From positions 1,918,001 through 1,982,000 of the forward strand of contig NC_015387.1 in assembly GCF_000195335.1 (NCBI RefSeq): a stretch of 64,000 bases of DNA, read 5' to 3'. The notes under the pieces were generated by a model, which saw nothing but the letters and a program-made list of their open reading frames with translations, did no database searches and was not told the origin of the DNA. Origin of the DNA: Marinithermus hydrothermalis DSM 14884 (lineage in GTDB: Bacteria; Deinococcota; Deinococci; Deinococcales; Marinithermaceae). The translations under genes and the position numbers were made by a program. Shown here in pieces: positions 51,297 through 61,700 of the stretch; positions within the stretch are counted from its first letter, which is position 1, and the number at the start of each line of letters is the position of its first letter.

Positions 51297-52337
51297 ATGA
51301 TGCTGCGGATAGTTCTAAGTTCACTCGGCCTGTTGTTGTTGGGTCTCGCGCTCGCACAGAACGACGTGCAGAACGTCACCGTCTTCGACACCAGCTCCCC
51401 CATCAACCGGGAGGTCTCGCAGCTCTTCTGGATCACGATGGGGTTCGCGGCATTGATCTTCACGGTCGTGTTTGGCGCCTTGATCTACTCGATCGTGAAG
51501 TTCCGCGCCCGCGGTGACGAGAAAGGCGAACCCCCCCAGTTTCACGGGAACGACCGCCTCGAGATCCTCTGGACCCTGATCCCCCTCGGGATCGTCGCGG
51601 TGCTGTTCGCCCTCACCGCGAAAACCCTGTTCGCGATCGGCACCCCCCCGGAGGAAGGGATCGAGGTCCAGGTCACCGGCTACCAGTTCTGGTGGGACTT
51701 CTACTACCCCGAGTATGACGTACGCACCTCCAACGAGCTCATCATCCCCGTGGGGCGGGCGGTCAAGTTCGAGGTTACCTCGAAGGACGTGATCCACTCC
51801 TTCTGGGCTCCGAACCTCGGTGGGAAGATCGACGCAATCCCCGGCGTAACGACACGCACGTGGTTCCAGGCAGAGGAGCCCGGTATCTACTACGGCCAGT
51901 GCGCCGAGTTGTGCGGGGCTTCGCACGCCAACATGCGCTTCCGGGTAATCGCCGTTCCTGAGGAGGAGTTCGAGAACTTTATGCGGGCCGCCCGGGCTTA
52001 TAAGGCGCCGGAACCGGTCTCGCCGCGGGAAGAGCGGGGGCAGCAGATCTTCGCCCAGAGCTGTGCGAGCTGCCACCGGGTGCAGGGCACCGCGGCACAG
52101 GGCACGCTGGGGCCGGACCTCTCCTACTTCGGCAACCGCACCACGCTCGGCGCGGGCGTCTGGCCGAACAAGCCGGAGTACCTCAAGCCGTGGATCATGA
52201 ACTCGACCGACGTGAAGCCCGGTTCTGAGATGCCGGCCTTCCCGCAGCTCACGGAAGAGGATGTGGAGGCCCTCGTAGCGTACCTGGACAGCCTGCGGCT
52301 CGAGGGGTTCGATTTTAGCGAGCTTCCGAAGCGTTAA
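51297..52337 (+). CDS. caa3-type cytochrome c oxidase subunit II with fused cytochrome c
   Basis: A 346-residue protein. Signal peptide, two membrane helices (about 40-115), a CuA domain with the ligand set in VIHSFWAPNL and CAELCGASHANMRF, then a C-terminal cytochrome c domain with heme motif CASCH (in FAQSCASCHRVQGTA) and axial Met likely in GSEMPAFPQLTEED. This is the membrane-tethered cytochrome of the Thermus caa3 oxidase (subunit IIc). It lies 15 bp after ctaAB and 13 bp before the subunit I gene. Confidence 0.96.
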   Translation: MMLRIVLSSLGLLLLGLALAQNDVQNVTVFDTSSPINREVSQLFWITMGFAALIFTVVFGALIYSIVKFRARGDEKGEPPQFHGNDRLEILWTLIPLGIVAVLFALTAKTLFAIGTPPEEGIEVQVTGYQFWWDFYYPEYDVRTSNELIIPVGRAVKFEVTSKDVIHSFWAPNLGGKIDAIPGVTTRTWFQAEEPGIYYGQCAELCGASHANMRFRVIAVPEEEFENFMRAARAYKAPEPVSPREERGQQIFAQSCASCHRVQGTAAQGTLGPDLSYFGNRTTLGAGVWPNKPEYLKPWIMNSTDVKPGSEMPAFPQLTEEDVEALVAYLDSLRLEGFDFSELPKR

Positions 52338-52350
52338 AGGAGGGATTTGA

Positions 52351-54735
<2,385 letters not shown>

Positions 54736-54747
54736 GGCCTCATCCCC

Positions 54748-54780
54748 CCGCGCCCCGCGGGCTTGGCCCGCGGGGCGCGG
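54748..54780. terminator. Bidirectional terminator between the two oxidase operons
   Basis: CCGCGCCCCGCGGG (54748-54761) and CCCGCGGGGCGCGG (54767-54780) form a perfect 14-bp stem with a 5-nt loop, between convergent oxidase operons. Confidence 0.8.
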
Positions 54781-54783
54781 CGT

Positions 54784-55104
54784 TTAATTTCCGAGGAAGA
54801 ACTGGCGCACCGCGGCCACGTACGCCCCCTCGGGCATCAGGATGGCGACGAGCGCCAGCAGCAGCACGGGCGGCAATAGGATCGCGAAGACCAGGCTCTG
54901 CCGCTCGAAGCGCATGTGCATGAAGTACGCCACGATCAAACCCGCCTTCACCAACGCCAGCGCGGTGATCAAGAACCACTTGAGCCCCAGGGGGCGCACC
55001 TCCAGGTAGTCCATGAGGTACGAGAAGACGCTCAACACGAACAAAGCCCCCCAGACCATCAGGTACACCCGGATCGGTTGGTGCTGTTCTCCCGCGTTCG
55101 CCAT
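54784..55104 (-). CDS. Oxidase subunit IV-like small membrane protein
   Basis: A 106-residue protein from ATG 55104 with three membrane helices (IRVYLMVWGALFVLSVFSYLM, KWFLITALALVKAGLIVAYFMHM, VFAILLPPVLLLALVAILM). This layout, with the AYFMHMRFE motif, matches COX4/CyoD-type subunit IV of bacterial heme-copper oxidases. It is the last gene of the leftward aa3-type operon, starting 9 nt after the preceding gene. Confidence 0.85.
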   Translation of the reverse strand: MANAGEQHQPIRVYLMVWGALFVLSVFSYLMDYLEVRPLGLKWFLITALALVKAGLIVAYFMHMRFERQSLVFAILLPPVLLLALVAILMPEGAYVAAVRQFFLGN

Positions 55105-55112
55105 ACCCCCCC

Positions 55113-55781
55113 CTAGAACAGGTAGAAGAACGCGAAGATGAAGACCCACACCAGGTCCACGAAGTGCCAGTACAGCCCCGCGATCTCCACCCCCGCGTAC
55201 CCGTGCCGGTCATACACGCCCTTCAACACGCGCACCGCCACCGCGGAGAGGTAGATCACTCCCGCGGTTACGTGCAGCCCGTGAAACCCCGTCAGCATGA
55301 AGAAGGAAGACCCGAACTGCGGCGCGCCCACCGGGTTCCCCCACGGCCGGAACCCCTCGAGGATCAGCTTGGTCCACTCGAAGGCCTGCATGCTCACGAA
55401 GGTGAGCCCCAACAACGCCGTGAGGACCAGGAACAGTGCGGTCCGCGTCCGGTCCTGGCGGTACCCGTACGCCACCCCGATCGCCATGGTGCCGCTCGAG
55501 CTGATCAGCACGAAGGTCATGATCGCGATCAAAAGGAGGGGCACCTCCGTCTGCCCGACGCGCAACGCGAACACCTCGCTGGGGTCCGGCCAGGCCTGGG
55601 TGGCCGCCACGCGGGCCGCCGCGTACCCCGAGAGGAAGGCCCCGAAGATGAAGGTGTCCGAGAGGAGGAACAACCACATCATGGCCTTGCCCCAGTTGAC
55701 CTGGAAGGCCTGCCGGTCCGCGGACCAGTCCACCACAAGATCGCGAACAAACCGGGGCAAGCCGTGCACGTCCCTTTGCAT
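55113..55781 (-). CDS. Oxidase subunit III (second copy in the operon)
   Basis: A 222-residue protein from ATG 55781 with about five helices. Subunit III marks: WLFLLSDTFIFGAFLSGYAA, SSSGTMAIGVAYG, FGSSFFMLTGFHGLHVTAGV and AGLYWHFVDLVWVFIFAFFYLF. It supports the proton-uptake path of subunit I. The operon also encodes another subunit III-like protein just upstream. Confidence 0.9.
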   Translation of the reverse strand: MQRDVHGLPRFVRDLVVDWSADRQAFQVNWGKAMMWLFLLSDTFIFGAFLSGYAAARVAATQAWPDPSEVFALRVGQTEVPLLLIAIMTFVLISSSGTMAIGVAYGYRQDRTRTALFLVLTALLGLTFVSMQAFEWTKLILEGFRPWGNPVGAPQFGSSFFMLTGFHGLHVTAGVIYLSAVAVRVLKGVYDRHGYAGVEIAGLYWHFVDLVWVFIFAFFYLF

Positions 55782-55792
55782 CCTCACGCCTC

Positions 55793-56422
55793 CTACGTCA
55801 CGAGCATCAAGCCGAACAAGACCAGCCACACCACGAGCAAGAAGTGCCAGTACAGGGCGGTGAGCTCCACGGCGAGGCGGACTCGAGCCGCTTCCTCCCG
55901 CCTCGCGCGGGCCGTTACCCTACCCCACGCCACGAGCCCGCCCACAAGGTGCAGCCCGTGCAGCGCCGTGATGAGGTAGAAGAAGCTGCTCGCAGGGCCT
56001 TGTGCGACGAAGTACCCTAGCGCGGCGAGTTCCCGCCACGCGGCGAGCTGCCCGAGGAGGAACAAGGCCCCAAGCCCCCCGCCCAGCGCAAGCCCTTGCC
56101 GCACCCCGCGCCCGTCCCCGCGCCGCGCGGCCCTCACCGCCCGCTGGAGCGCCCCGCTGGCGAAGAGCAGGAGGCCCGTGTTCACCCACAACAAGCCGGG
56201 TTCCGGCAGGGGCTGCCAGTCCGGGTACCCCATCCGGATGATGTACGCGCTCATGAGGGCGCTGAAGAGAACCGTGGCTACGGCGAGGAAGAGCCAAAGC
56301 CCTAGACGAGCCGTGGGGACGGGGAAGGCCTCGCTGCCCCCACCACCCCCCCCGCCGCCCCCGTCCCTGCCGGGCGGGTGTCCCTCACCACCGCGTCGTG
56401 CGGGCTCCTTGACCTGGGGCAT
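55793..56422 (-). CDS. Oxidase subunit III-like protein with poly-Gly N-terminus
   Basis: A 209-residue protein from ATG 56422 (GGGGTAAGGG upstream). The first 35 residues are charged and end in a run of nine Gly. The rest has about five helices with TARLGLWLFLAVATVLFSALM, SSFFYLITALHGLHLVGG and LTALYWHFLLVVWLVLFGLMLV, the pattern of subunit III. It differs from the adjacent subunit III by lacking the FGSSFFM/TGFHGLH exact sequence. The two may be parts of one split-and-duplicated function. Confidence 0.85.
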   Translation of the reverse strand: MPQVKEPARRGGEGHPPGRDGGGGGGGGGSEAFPVPTARLGLWLFLAVATVLFSALMSAYIIRMGYPDWQPLPEPGLLWVNTGLLLFASGALQRAVRAARRGDGRGVRQGLALGGGLGALFLLGQLAAWRELAALGYFVAQGPASSFFYLITALHGLHLVGGLVAWGRVTARARREEAARVRLAVELTALYWHFLLVVWLVLFGLMLVT

Positions 56423-56425
56423 CCC

Positions 56426-58174
56426 TTACCCCTTTCCTCCAGCCGCGCCGCCCGCGTGCTCGCCGCTTGGGGCCGCGACCGGCTCCACCGTCTGGGGCAC
56501 GAAGTCCTCGCGCACGCCGGGAACGCTGTAATCGTACGCCCAGCGGTGCACCACCGGCAGCCGCTCCCCCCAGTTCAGGTGCGGCGGGGGCGTGGGCGCC
56601 TGCCACTCCAGCGTCGTGGCCCGCCAGGGGTTCTCCCCGGCCTTCCGGCCCTTAAAGAAGCTCCAAATCAGGTTGAACCCGAACACGAGCTGCGCCGCGC
56701 CCACCGCGAAGGCCGCGACCGTGATGAAGGCGTTCAGGCCCTGCACGGACGGCGGGAGGAAGTCCAGGCCCTCAAACGCGAAGTACCGGCGCGGCACCCC
56801 CAGGATGCCCATGTAGTGCATGGGGTAGAAGATCAGGTACACCCCGATGAAGGTCACCCAGAAGTGCAGCTTCCCCAGGGTTTCGTTCATCATGCGGCCC
56901 GTGACCTTGGGGAACCAGTGGTAGATTCCCCCGAAGATCGCCATGATCGTGGCGACCCCCATCACCATGTGGAAGTGCCCCACCACGAAGTACGTGTCCT
57001 GCAGGGGGAAGTCCACCACCACGTTCCCCAGGAACAACCCGGTCAACCCACCGATCACGAAGGTGCTCACGAACCCGATCGCGAACAGCATCGGGACCGT
57101 GAGGTGCAGGTTCCCCCGCCAGAGCGTGATCACCCAGTTGTAGGTCTTGATCGCGGAGGGAATCGCAACGATCAGGGTGGTGGTCGCGAAGAAGAACCCG
57201 AAGTACGGGTTCATCCCGCTGGTGTACATGTGGTGCGCCCACACCACGAAACTAATCGCCGCGATGCTCACGATGGACAGCACCATCATCCGGTACCCGA
57301 AGATGGGCTTCCGGGCATGCACCGCGATCAACTCGGACACCAGCCCCATCGCGGGCAGGATCACGATGTACACCTCGGGGTGCCCGAAGTACCAGAACAG
57401 GTGCTGCCACAAGAGGGGGCTGCCCCCTTCGTACGGGAGGCGTTGCCCGAACTGCACGATCGCGGGCATGAAGAAGCTCGAGCCCAGCGTCTTGTCCAAA
57501 AGCAGCATCACCGCGCCCACGAAGAGAGCGGGGAAGGCGAGGAGGGCCACGACCGCCGCGACGAAGATGCCCCAAACCGCGAGCGGCATCCGCATCAAGG
57601 TCATGCCTTTCGTCCTGAGCTGCAGGACCGTGGTGACGTAGTTCAGGCCGCCCATCGTGGCCGCCACGATGAACAAGGCCAGCGAGACGAGCATCAGCAC
57701 GATCCCTAGGTCCGCGCCCGGCGTGCCCGGCAGGATCACCTGCGGGGGGTAGAGGGTCCACCCGCCCCCGGTCGGCCCGCCCGGCACGAAGAACGACGCG
57801 AGCAGCACCACCACCGAGAGGAAGTACACCCAGTAACTCAGCATGTTCACGAAGGGGAACGCCATGTCCCGCGCGCCGATCATCAAGGGGATCAGGTAGT
57901 TCCCGAACCCCCCCAGGAGCAAGGCCGTGAGGAGGTAGATCACCATGATCATGCCGTGCTGCGTCATCGCCTGGTAGTAGTTGTTGGGGCCGATGAAGTC
58001 GAACCGGCCGGGGAACCCCAGCTGCAGTCGCATCAACCAGGACAACCCCATGCCCACCGCTCCCACAAAGAGCGCGGTGAGCGTGTACTGAATGGCGATC
58101 ACCTTGTGGTCCTGGCTGAACACGTACCGCGTCCAGAACCCCCCGCCGTACTGGTGTGCGTTACGCCCTTCCAT
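56426..58174 (-). CDS. aa3-type cytochrome oxidase subunit I (A1 family)
   Basis: A 582-residue membrane protein from ATG 58174. Ligand-bearing helices: MTQHGMIMVIYLL, FWYFGHPEVYIVILP, WAHHMYTSGMNPY and VVGHFHMVMGVA. The HPEVY motif keeps the Glu of A1-type oxidases, unlike the neighbouring caa3 enzyme. The product pumps protons while reducing O2. It follows the subunit II gene by 12 bp. Confidence 0.95.
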   Translation of the reverse strand: MEGRNAHQYGGGFWTRYVFSQDHKVIAIQYTLTALFVGAVGMGLSWLMRLQLGFPGRFDFIGPNNYYQAMTQHGMIMVIYLLTALLLGGFGNYLIPLMIGARDMAFPFVNMLSYWVYFLSVVVLLASFFVPGGPTGGGWTLYPPQVILPGTPGADLGIVLMLVSLALFIVAATMGGLNYVTTVLQLRTKGMTLMRMPLAVWGIFVAAVVALLAFPALFVGAVMLLLDKTLGSSFFMPAIVQFGQRLPYEGGSPLLWQHLFWYFGHPEVYIVILPAMGLVSELIAVHARKPIFGYRMMVLSIVSIAAISFVVWAHHMYTSGMNPYFGFFFATTTLIVAIPSAIKTYNWVITLWRGNLHLTVPMLFAIGFVSTFVIGGLTGLFLGNVVVDFPLQDTYFVVGHFHMVMGVATIMAIFGGIYHWFPKVTGRMMNETLGKLHFWVTFIGVYLIFYPMHYMGILGVPRRYFAFEGLDFLPPSVQGLNAFITVAAFAVGAAQLVFGFNLIWSFFKGRKAGENPWRATTLEWQAPTPPPHLNWGERLPVVHRWAYDYSVPGVREDFVPQTVEPVAAPSGEHAGGAAGGKG

Positions 58175-58186
58175 CGCGCCCTCCTC

Positions 58187-58987
58187 CTACGGCCTCGAGC
58201 CGGCCAGGGTTGCTTGGCTGCGCAGCCACGCCTCGAATTCCGGAGCTTCCATCACTAGGACTTGGCCGAACATGTTGTAGTGCCCGATCCCGCAGAACTC
58301 CGCGCACACCACCTGGTACGTCCCCACGCGCGTGGGTGTGAACCACATCTGCGTCACCATGCCCGGCACCGCGTCCATCTTGACCCGGAACTCCGGGATG
58401 TAGAAGCTGTGCAGCACGTCGATCGCGCGCAAGCGCAGCAAGACCGGCTGGCCTACGGGCAGGCGGAGGGGCTGCGCGAAGGCCAGCACGTCGTCCTTCC
58501 CCGCGGGGTCCTCCGGGTCCAGCCCGAAGGGGTTGGTCGGGCTGACCCGGTTGATGTCGGTGCGCCCCAGCACCCCGTCCCGGCCAGGGTACCGGTAACT
58601 CCAAAGCCATTGCTGCGCCAGCACCTCCACCACCAGCGCGTCCCTTGGCGGGCTGATCACGCGCGCGTAGTACGCCAGCCCCGGCGCGAGCAGCACCACA
58701 ATGCCGAGGGCGGTCACCCAGACCAGGGTCCACTCGAGGCGCGGGTTGTCCGCGAGGAAGAAGGCGCGGCGCCCTTCCCGCCGGCGGTACTTGTACACCG
58801 CGTACGCAATGAAGAGGTTCACGGCGATGAAGGCGATGCCCGTCACGATAACGGTGACGTTGATCATGGTGTCCAGCGCCCCCCAGTTCGAGGCAAGGGG
58901 CGGGAACCACCAGACCCGGGCCAAGGTCAGGAGGACCGCACCGGCCACGATGCCGGCCAAAGCAACGGCGAGCAGCACTCCCTGCAT
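58187..58987 (-). CDS. aa3-type cytochrome oxidase subunit II (no cytochrome c domain)
   Basis: A 266-residue protein with an N-terminal signal/anchor and two helices, then a CuA domain: DVLHSFYIPEF and CAEFCGIGHYNMFGQV supply the Cys, His and Met ligands. It stops shortly after the CuA domain, so a soluble or separate cytochrome c must donate electrons. First gene of the leftward five-gene oxidase operon. Confidence 0.95.
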   Translation of the reverse strand: MQGVLLAVALAGIVAGAVLLTLARVWWFPPLASNWGALDTMINVTVIVTGIAFIAVNLFIAYAVYKYRRREGRRAFFLADNPRLEWTLVWVTALGIVVLLAPGLAYYARVISPPRDALVVEVLAQQWLWSYRYPGRDGVLGRTDINRVSPTNPFGLDPEDPAGKDDVLAFAQPLRLPVGQPVLLRLRAIDVLHSFYIPEFRVKMDAVPGMVTQMWFTPTRVGTYQVVCAEFCGIGHYNMFGQVLVMEAPEFEAWLRSQATLAGSRP

Positions 58988-59101
58988 ACCCTGTCCTTTC
59001 TCTAATGAGCCTTATCTTTCAGCGTACACGCTTGGCGGGTGTATGTCCAGCGCCCCCCGCCTTCCCCTCCCGAACGGGTATTGTGTAGCATGGGGTACGG
59101 T

Positions 59102-59326
59102 ATGAAGATCGTCGCGCTAAAGAACGGACCCTTCGTGCTCGAGACCGGTGGACGGTACGTGATCCAAAAGGACGGAAAGGAAGAGGTCGTGGAGAAACCG
59201 CGCGTTTCCTTGTGCCGCTGCGGCGCCTCCAAGAACCAGCCCTTCTGCGACGGGGAGCATAAAAAAATCGGGTTCGAGGCCCCAGCGGCGGAGCTCGAGG
59301 TCGGTCCCGTTCCTGTGGAGCGGTAA
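59102..59326 (+). CDS. CDGSH-type iron-sulfur protein 2 (CDGEH variant)
   Basis: A 74-residue protein from ATG 59102 (GGGGT upstream; ATG 59090 is an alternative). The motif LCRCGASKNQPFCDGEHKKIGF keeps all ligands, C-x-C and C-x3-H, but has Glu where most members have Ser before the His. It is a paralogue of the 73-residue protein at 47420; the two share FRENGPFVL/KNGPFVL openings. Confidence 0.9.
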   Translation: MKIVALKNGPFVLETGGRYVIQKDGKEEVVEKPRVSLCRCGASKNQPFCDGEHKKIGFEAPAAELEVGPVPVER

Positions 59327-59342
59327 CGCTTCGCGTGATCCT

Positions 59343-59366
59343 GGCGCGGCCCTTGCGGGCCGCGCC
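59343..59366 (+). terminator. Hairpin after the second CDGSH gene
   Basis: GGCGCGGCCC (59343-59352) pairs with GGGCCGCGCC (59357-59366); a short GCTGCTTT follows. Confidence 0.65.
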
Positions 59367-59459
59367 GCGCTGCTTTGACCCGGTCCAAACTTATACCGGG
59401 GCGCCCCTCGCTTCCAGCGCGCGGGGGCGTTTCCCTCATCCATTACAATGACTGGCGTC

Positions 59460-61700
59460 ATGAGCTGGGTTGCGTTCCTCATCCCGTGGGTGCCCCTGCT
59501 GTCCGCCGTGACGCTCGCTTTCGTGAGGGATGAGCGCACCTTCCCCAGGTTAAGCACCGGCCTGACGTTCCTCGCCTTCGCGCTGAACCTCCTCGCGCTG
59601 TTCACCACCGAAGGCGGTACGTACGCCGTCGGGGTGCTGGCGTTTTACACCGATAACCTCGGGCTTCTGCTCTCGGCCTACATCCTTCTCGTCAGCCTCG
59701 TGGTGCACAAGTACTCGGAGAAGTACATGGCGGACGAGGAAGGGTACCGGCGGTTTTACATCCTCCTCGACTTGATGACCGCCTCGCTGGTCCTGCTCGT
59801 GCTCACCGCGAACCTTTTGCTGCTCCTGTTGTGCTGGCACCTGACGGGACTTTTGCTTTACCTCCTCCTGAACCAAAACCACAAGCGAGCCGCCGCGCAA
59901 CGGTACGCCAACCTCGCCTTCTTCACCCAAAGGCTCGCGGACCTTCCCCTGCTCCTCGCGGTTCTCCTTCTCTTCAAGGAGTTCGGGACGCTCAACCTTC
60001 CCGAGATCAGCGCCATCGCGCTCACCTCGAGCGCGCCGGTGTTCCCCACGGTCACGCTGCTGGTCACCCTAAGCGCCATCCTGAAATCCGCCCAGTTCTT
60101 GTTTCACCACTGGATCGTGTACACGATGGAGGGGCCGACCCCGCTATCCGCCCTGATGCACGCGGGCATCGTGAACGCGGGGGCGTTCCTCGTGAACCGG
60201 TTCGCGCCCCTTTACGTGCACGACACCCTCGGGTTAACCGTCGCGTTCATCGTGGGCTCTGTCACGGCGGTGATGGGCTCGGTGCTCATGCTCATGCAAA
60301 GCGACGTCAAGAAGTCCCTGGGCTACTCCACGGTAGGCCAGATGGGGTACATGGTGATGGAGCTCGGGGTGGGCGCCCTAGCGCTGGCGGTCTACCACAT
60401 GATGACCCACGGCATATTCAAGGCCACCCTGTTCCTGTACTCGGGGAACGCGATCCACTCCGCGAGGCGAGACCCGAACCTACCCGAGGACGCGGTCTAC
60501 AGCGCCCTCACCCAAAAGGGGTCGGCCGCGCGGAAGGTTCCCTGGATCGTGTACGGTTTCTTCACCGTAGCCATCCCCCTCCTCATCGTGCTCTTGACGC
60601 ACTATCTCTTCGAGGAAAAAGTCTTGCAGCGCGAAACCTACCTCGTGATCCTCTTCTTCGGGTGGGTGACCGCCGCGCAGGCGCTGGTCAGCGTCTTCAA
60701 GCTGGGCCGGGACCGGCCCGTGCTCACCGCTCTGATCGCGACGCTTTCCCTCCTCGTCGTGATGACGGGGTACGTAGCGATGGGGCGCAGCCTCAAAACC
60801 TTCCTTTACCCCGAGGCCTTCCTCGTGGAGCGTATCTACGAGGCGGCCTTCACCTCCTGGGGGGTCTTTCTTCTAGAGGTCGCCTTCATGGTGCTCGTGA
60901 TCGGGGTGGGGTGGATCTTCATCTACTACGCGAACCGGGAACGCCCCCTACCCTTGTACACACGCCTGTACACGCACTTCTCGCGAGAACTGTACGTGCA
61001 CGACATCTACGAGTGGTTAAAAACCCACGCGCTGCGCCTCGTCGCGGCCTTCTCCCGACCGCATCTCATTGCGGCCAGCGCCCTTTTAGCCCTCGCGCTC
61101 CTTTGGAACCCCGATCCCTCCCTGCTCGCCCCGGCGGTCTTCCTGCCCCTATTCCCCCTCAGCGTGCTGAGCGTCGCGCTGCTGCACAAGCTCGGCGCCA
61201 TCGCGTTTCTCGTCATGCCGGCCGCGGGCGCGCTCCTCCTCCCTTCCACGAGCATCCCGGACTGGGTGCCGCCCCTCGCGGCCCTCACCGCACTCTTCCA
61301 CACGCTGCGCCTCTTCTCCACCCGAACCCTAAGCGCCGCGGCCTCGGAACTCTACGCGGCCCTCCTCCCCCTCGCCTGGCTGAACCCCCACCCCGCCTAC
61401 CTCCTCGCGTTATCCGTACCCCCCTTCCTCTTCAAGCTCCTCGCGCTGCACGTCAAACACACCTTCCTCACCGAGGACCTCTCGTACGTCAAAGGACTCA
61501 TCGCCCAAGCCCCCGGAGTTTCAGGCGCGTTCCTGGCGCTCTCCTTCCTAGCTTACACCCTGCCCATCCAACCCCTCCTCGCACAACCGAACCCCACCAA
61601 CCTCGCCCTCCTGAGCGTTAGCTGGTTCCTGCTCGCCTTAGGCCTCCTCGCGCACACCGGGAAGATCCTATGGGGGCAGCCCAGGGAGGATATCGCGTGA
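59460..61700 (+). CDS. dabB: DabB, NuoL-like membrane subunit of an inorganic carbon uptake system
   Basis: A 746-residue membrane protein related to complex I subunit L. ATG 59460 is preferred because TACAAT (59444-59449) overlaps the alternative ATG 59448. About 14 or more helices; the proton-channel family region FFVHHWIVYTMEGPTPLSALMHAGIVNAG-like block is split as HHWIVYTMEGPTP and SALMHAGIVNAGAFLVN. The stop overlaps the dabA start (TGATG). With DabA it forms the DAB system that accumulates bicarbonate using the cation gradient. Confidence 0.9.
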   Translation: MSWVAFLIPWVPLLSAVTLAFVRDERTFPRLSTGLTFLAFALNLLALFTTEGGTYAVGVLAFYTDNLGLLLSAYILLVSLVVHKYSEKYMADEEGYRRFYILLDLMTASLVLLVLTANLLLLLLCWHLTGLLLYLLLNQNHKRAAAQRYANLAFFTQRLADLPLLLAVLLLFKEFGTLNLPEISAIALTSSAPVFPTVTLLVTLSAILKSAQFLFHHWIVYTMEGPTPLSALMHAGIVNAGAFLVNRFAPLYVHDTLGLTVAFIVGSVTAVMGSVLMLMQSDVKKSLGYSTVGQMGYMVMELGVGALALAVYHMMTHGIFKATLFLYSGNAIHSARRDPNLPEDAVYSALTQKGSAARKVPWIVYGFFTVAIPLLIVLLTHYLFEEKVLQRETYLVILFFGWVTAAQALVSVFKLGRDRPVLTALIATLSLLVVMTGYVAMGRSLKTFLYPEAFLVERIYEAAFTSWGVFLLEVAFMVLVIGVGWIFIYYANRERPLPLYTRLYTHFSRELYVHDIYEWLKTHALRLVAAFSRPHLIAASALLALALLWNPDPSLLAPAVFLPLFPLSVLSVALLHKLGAIAFLVMPAAGALLLPSTSIPDWVPPLAALTALFHTLRLFSTRTLSAAASELYAALLPLAWLNPHPAYLLALSVPPFLFKLLALHVKHTFLTEDLSYVKGLIAQAPGVSGAFLALSFLAYTLPIQPLLAQPNPTNLALLSVSWFLLALGLLAHTGKILWGQPREDIA

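Noticed and set aside
59831-61621. 596-codon frame inside dabB
   Set aside because: Shadow frame in a G+C-rich gene; Arg/Pro-rich product without membrane segments, whereas dabB in the other frame is a clear NuoL homologue.
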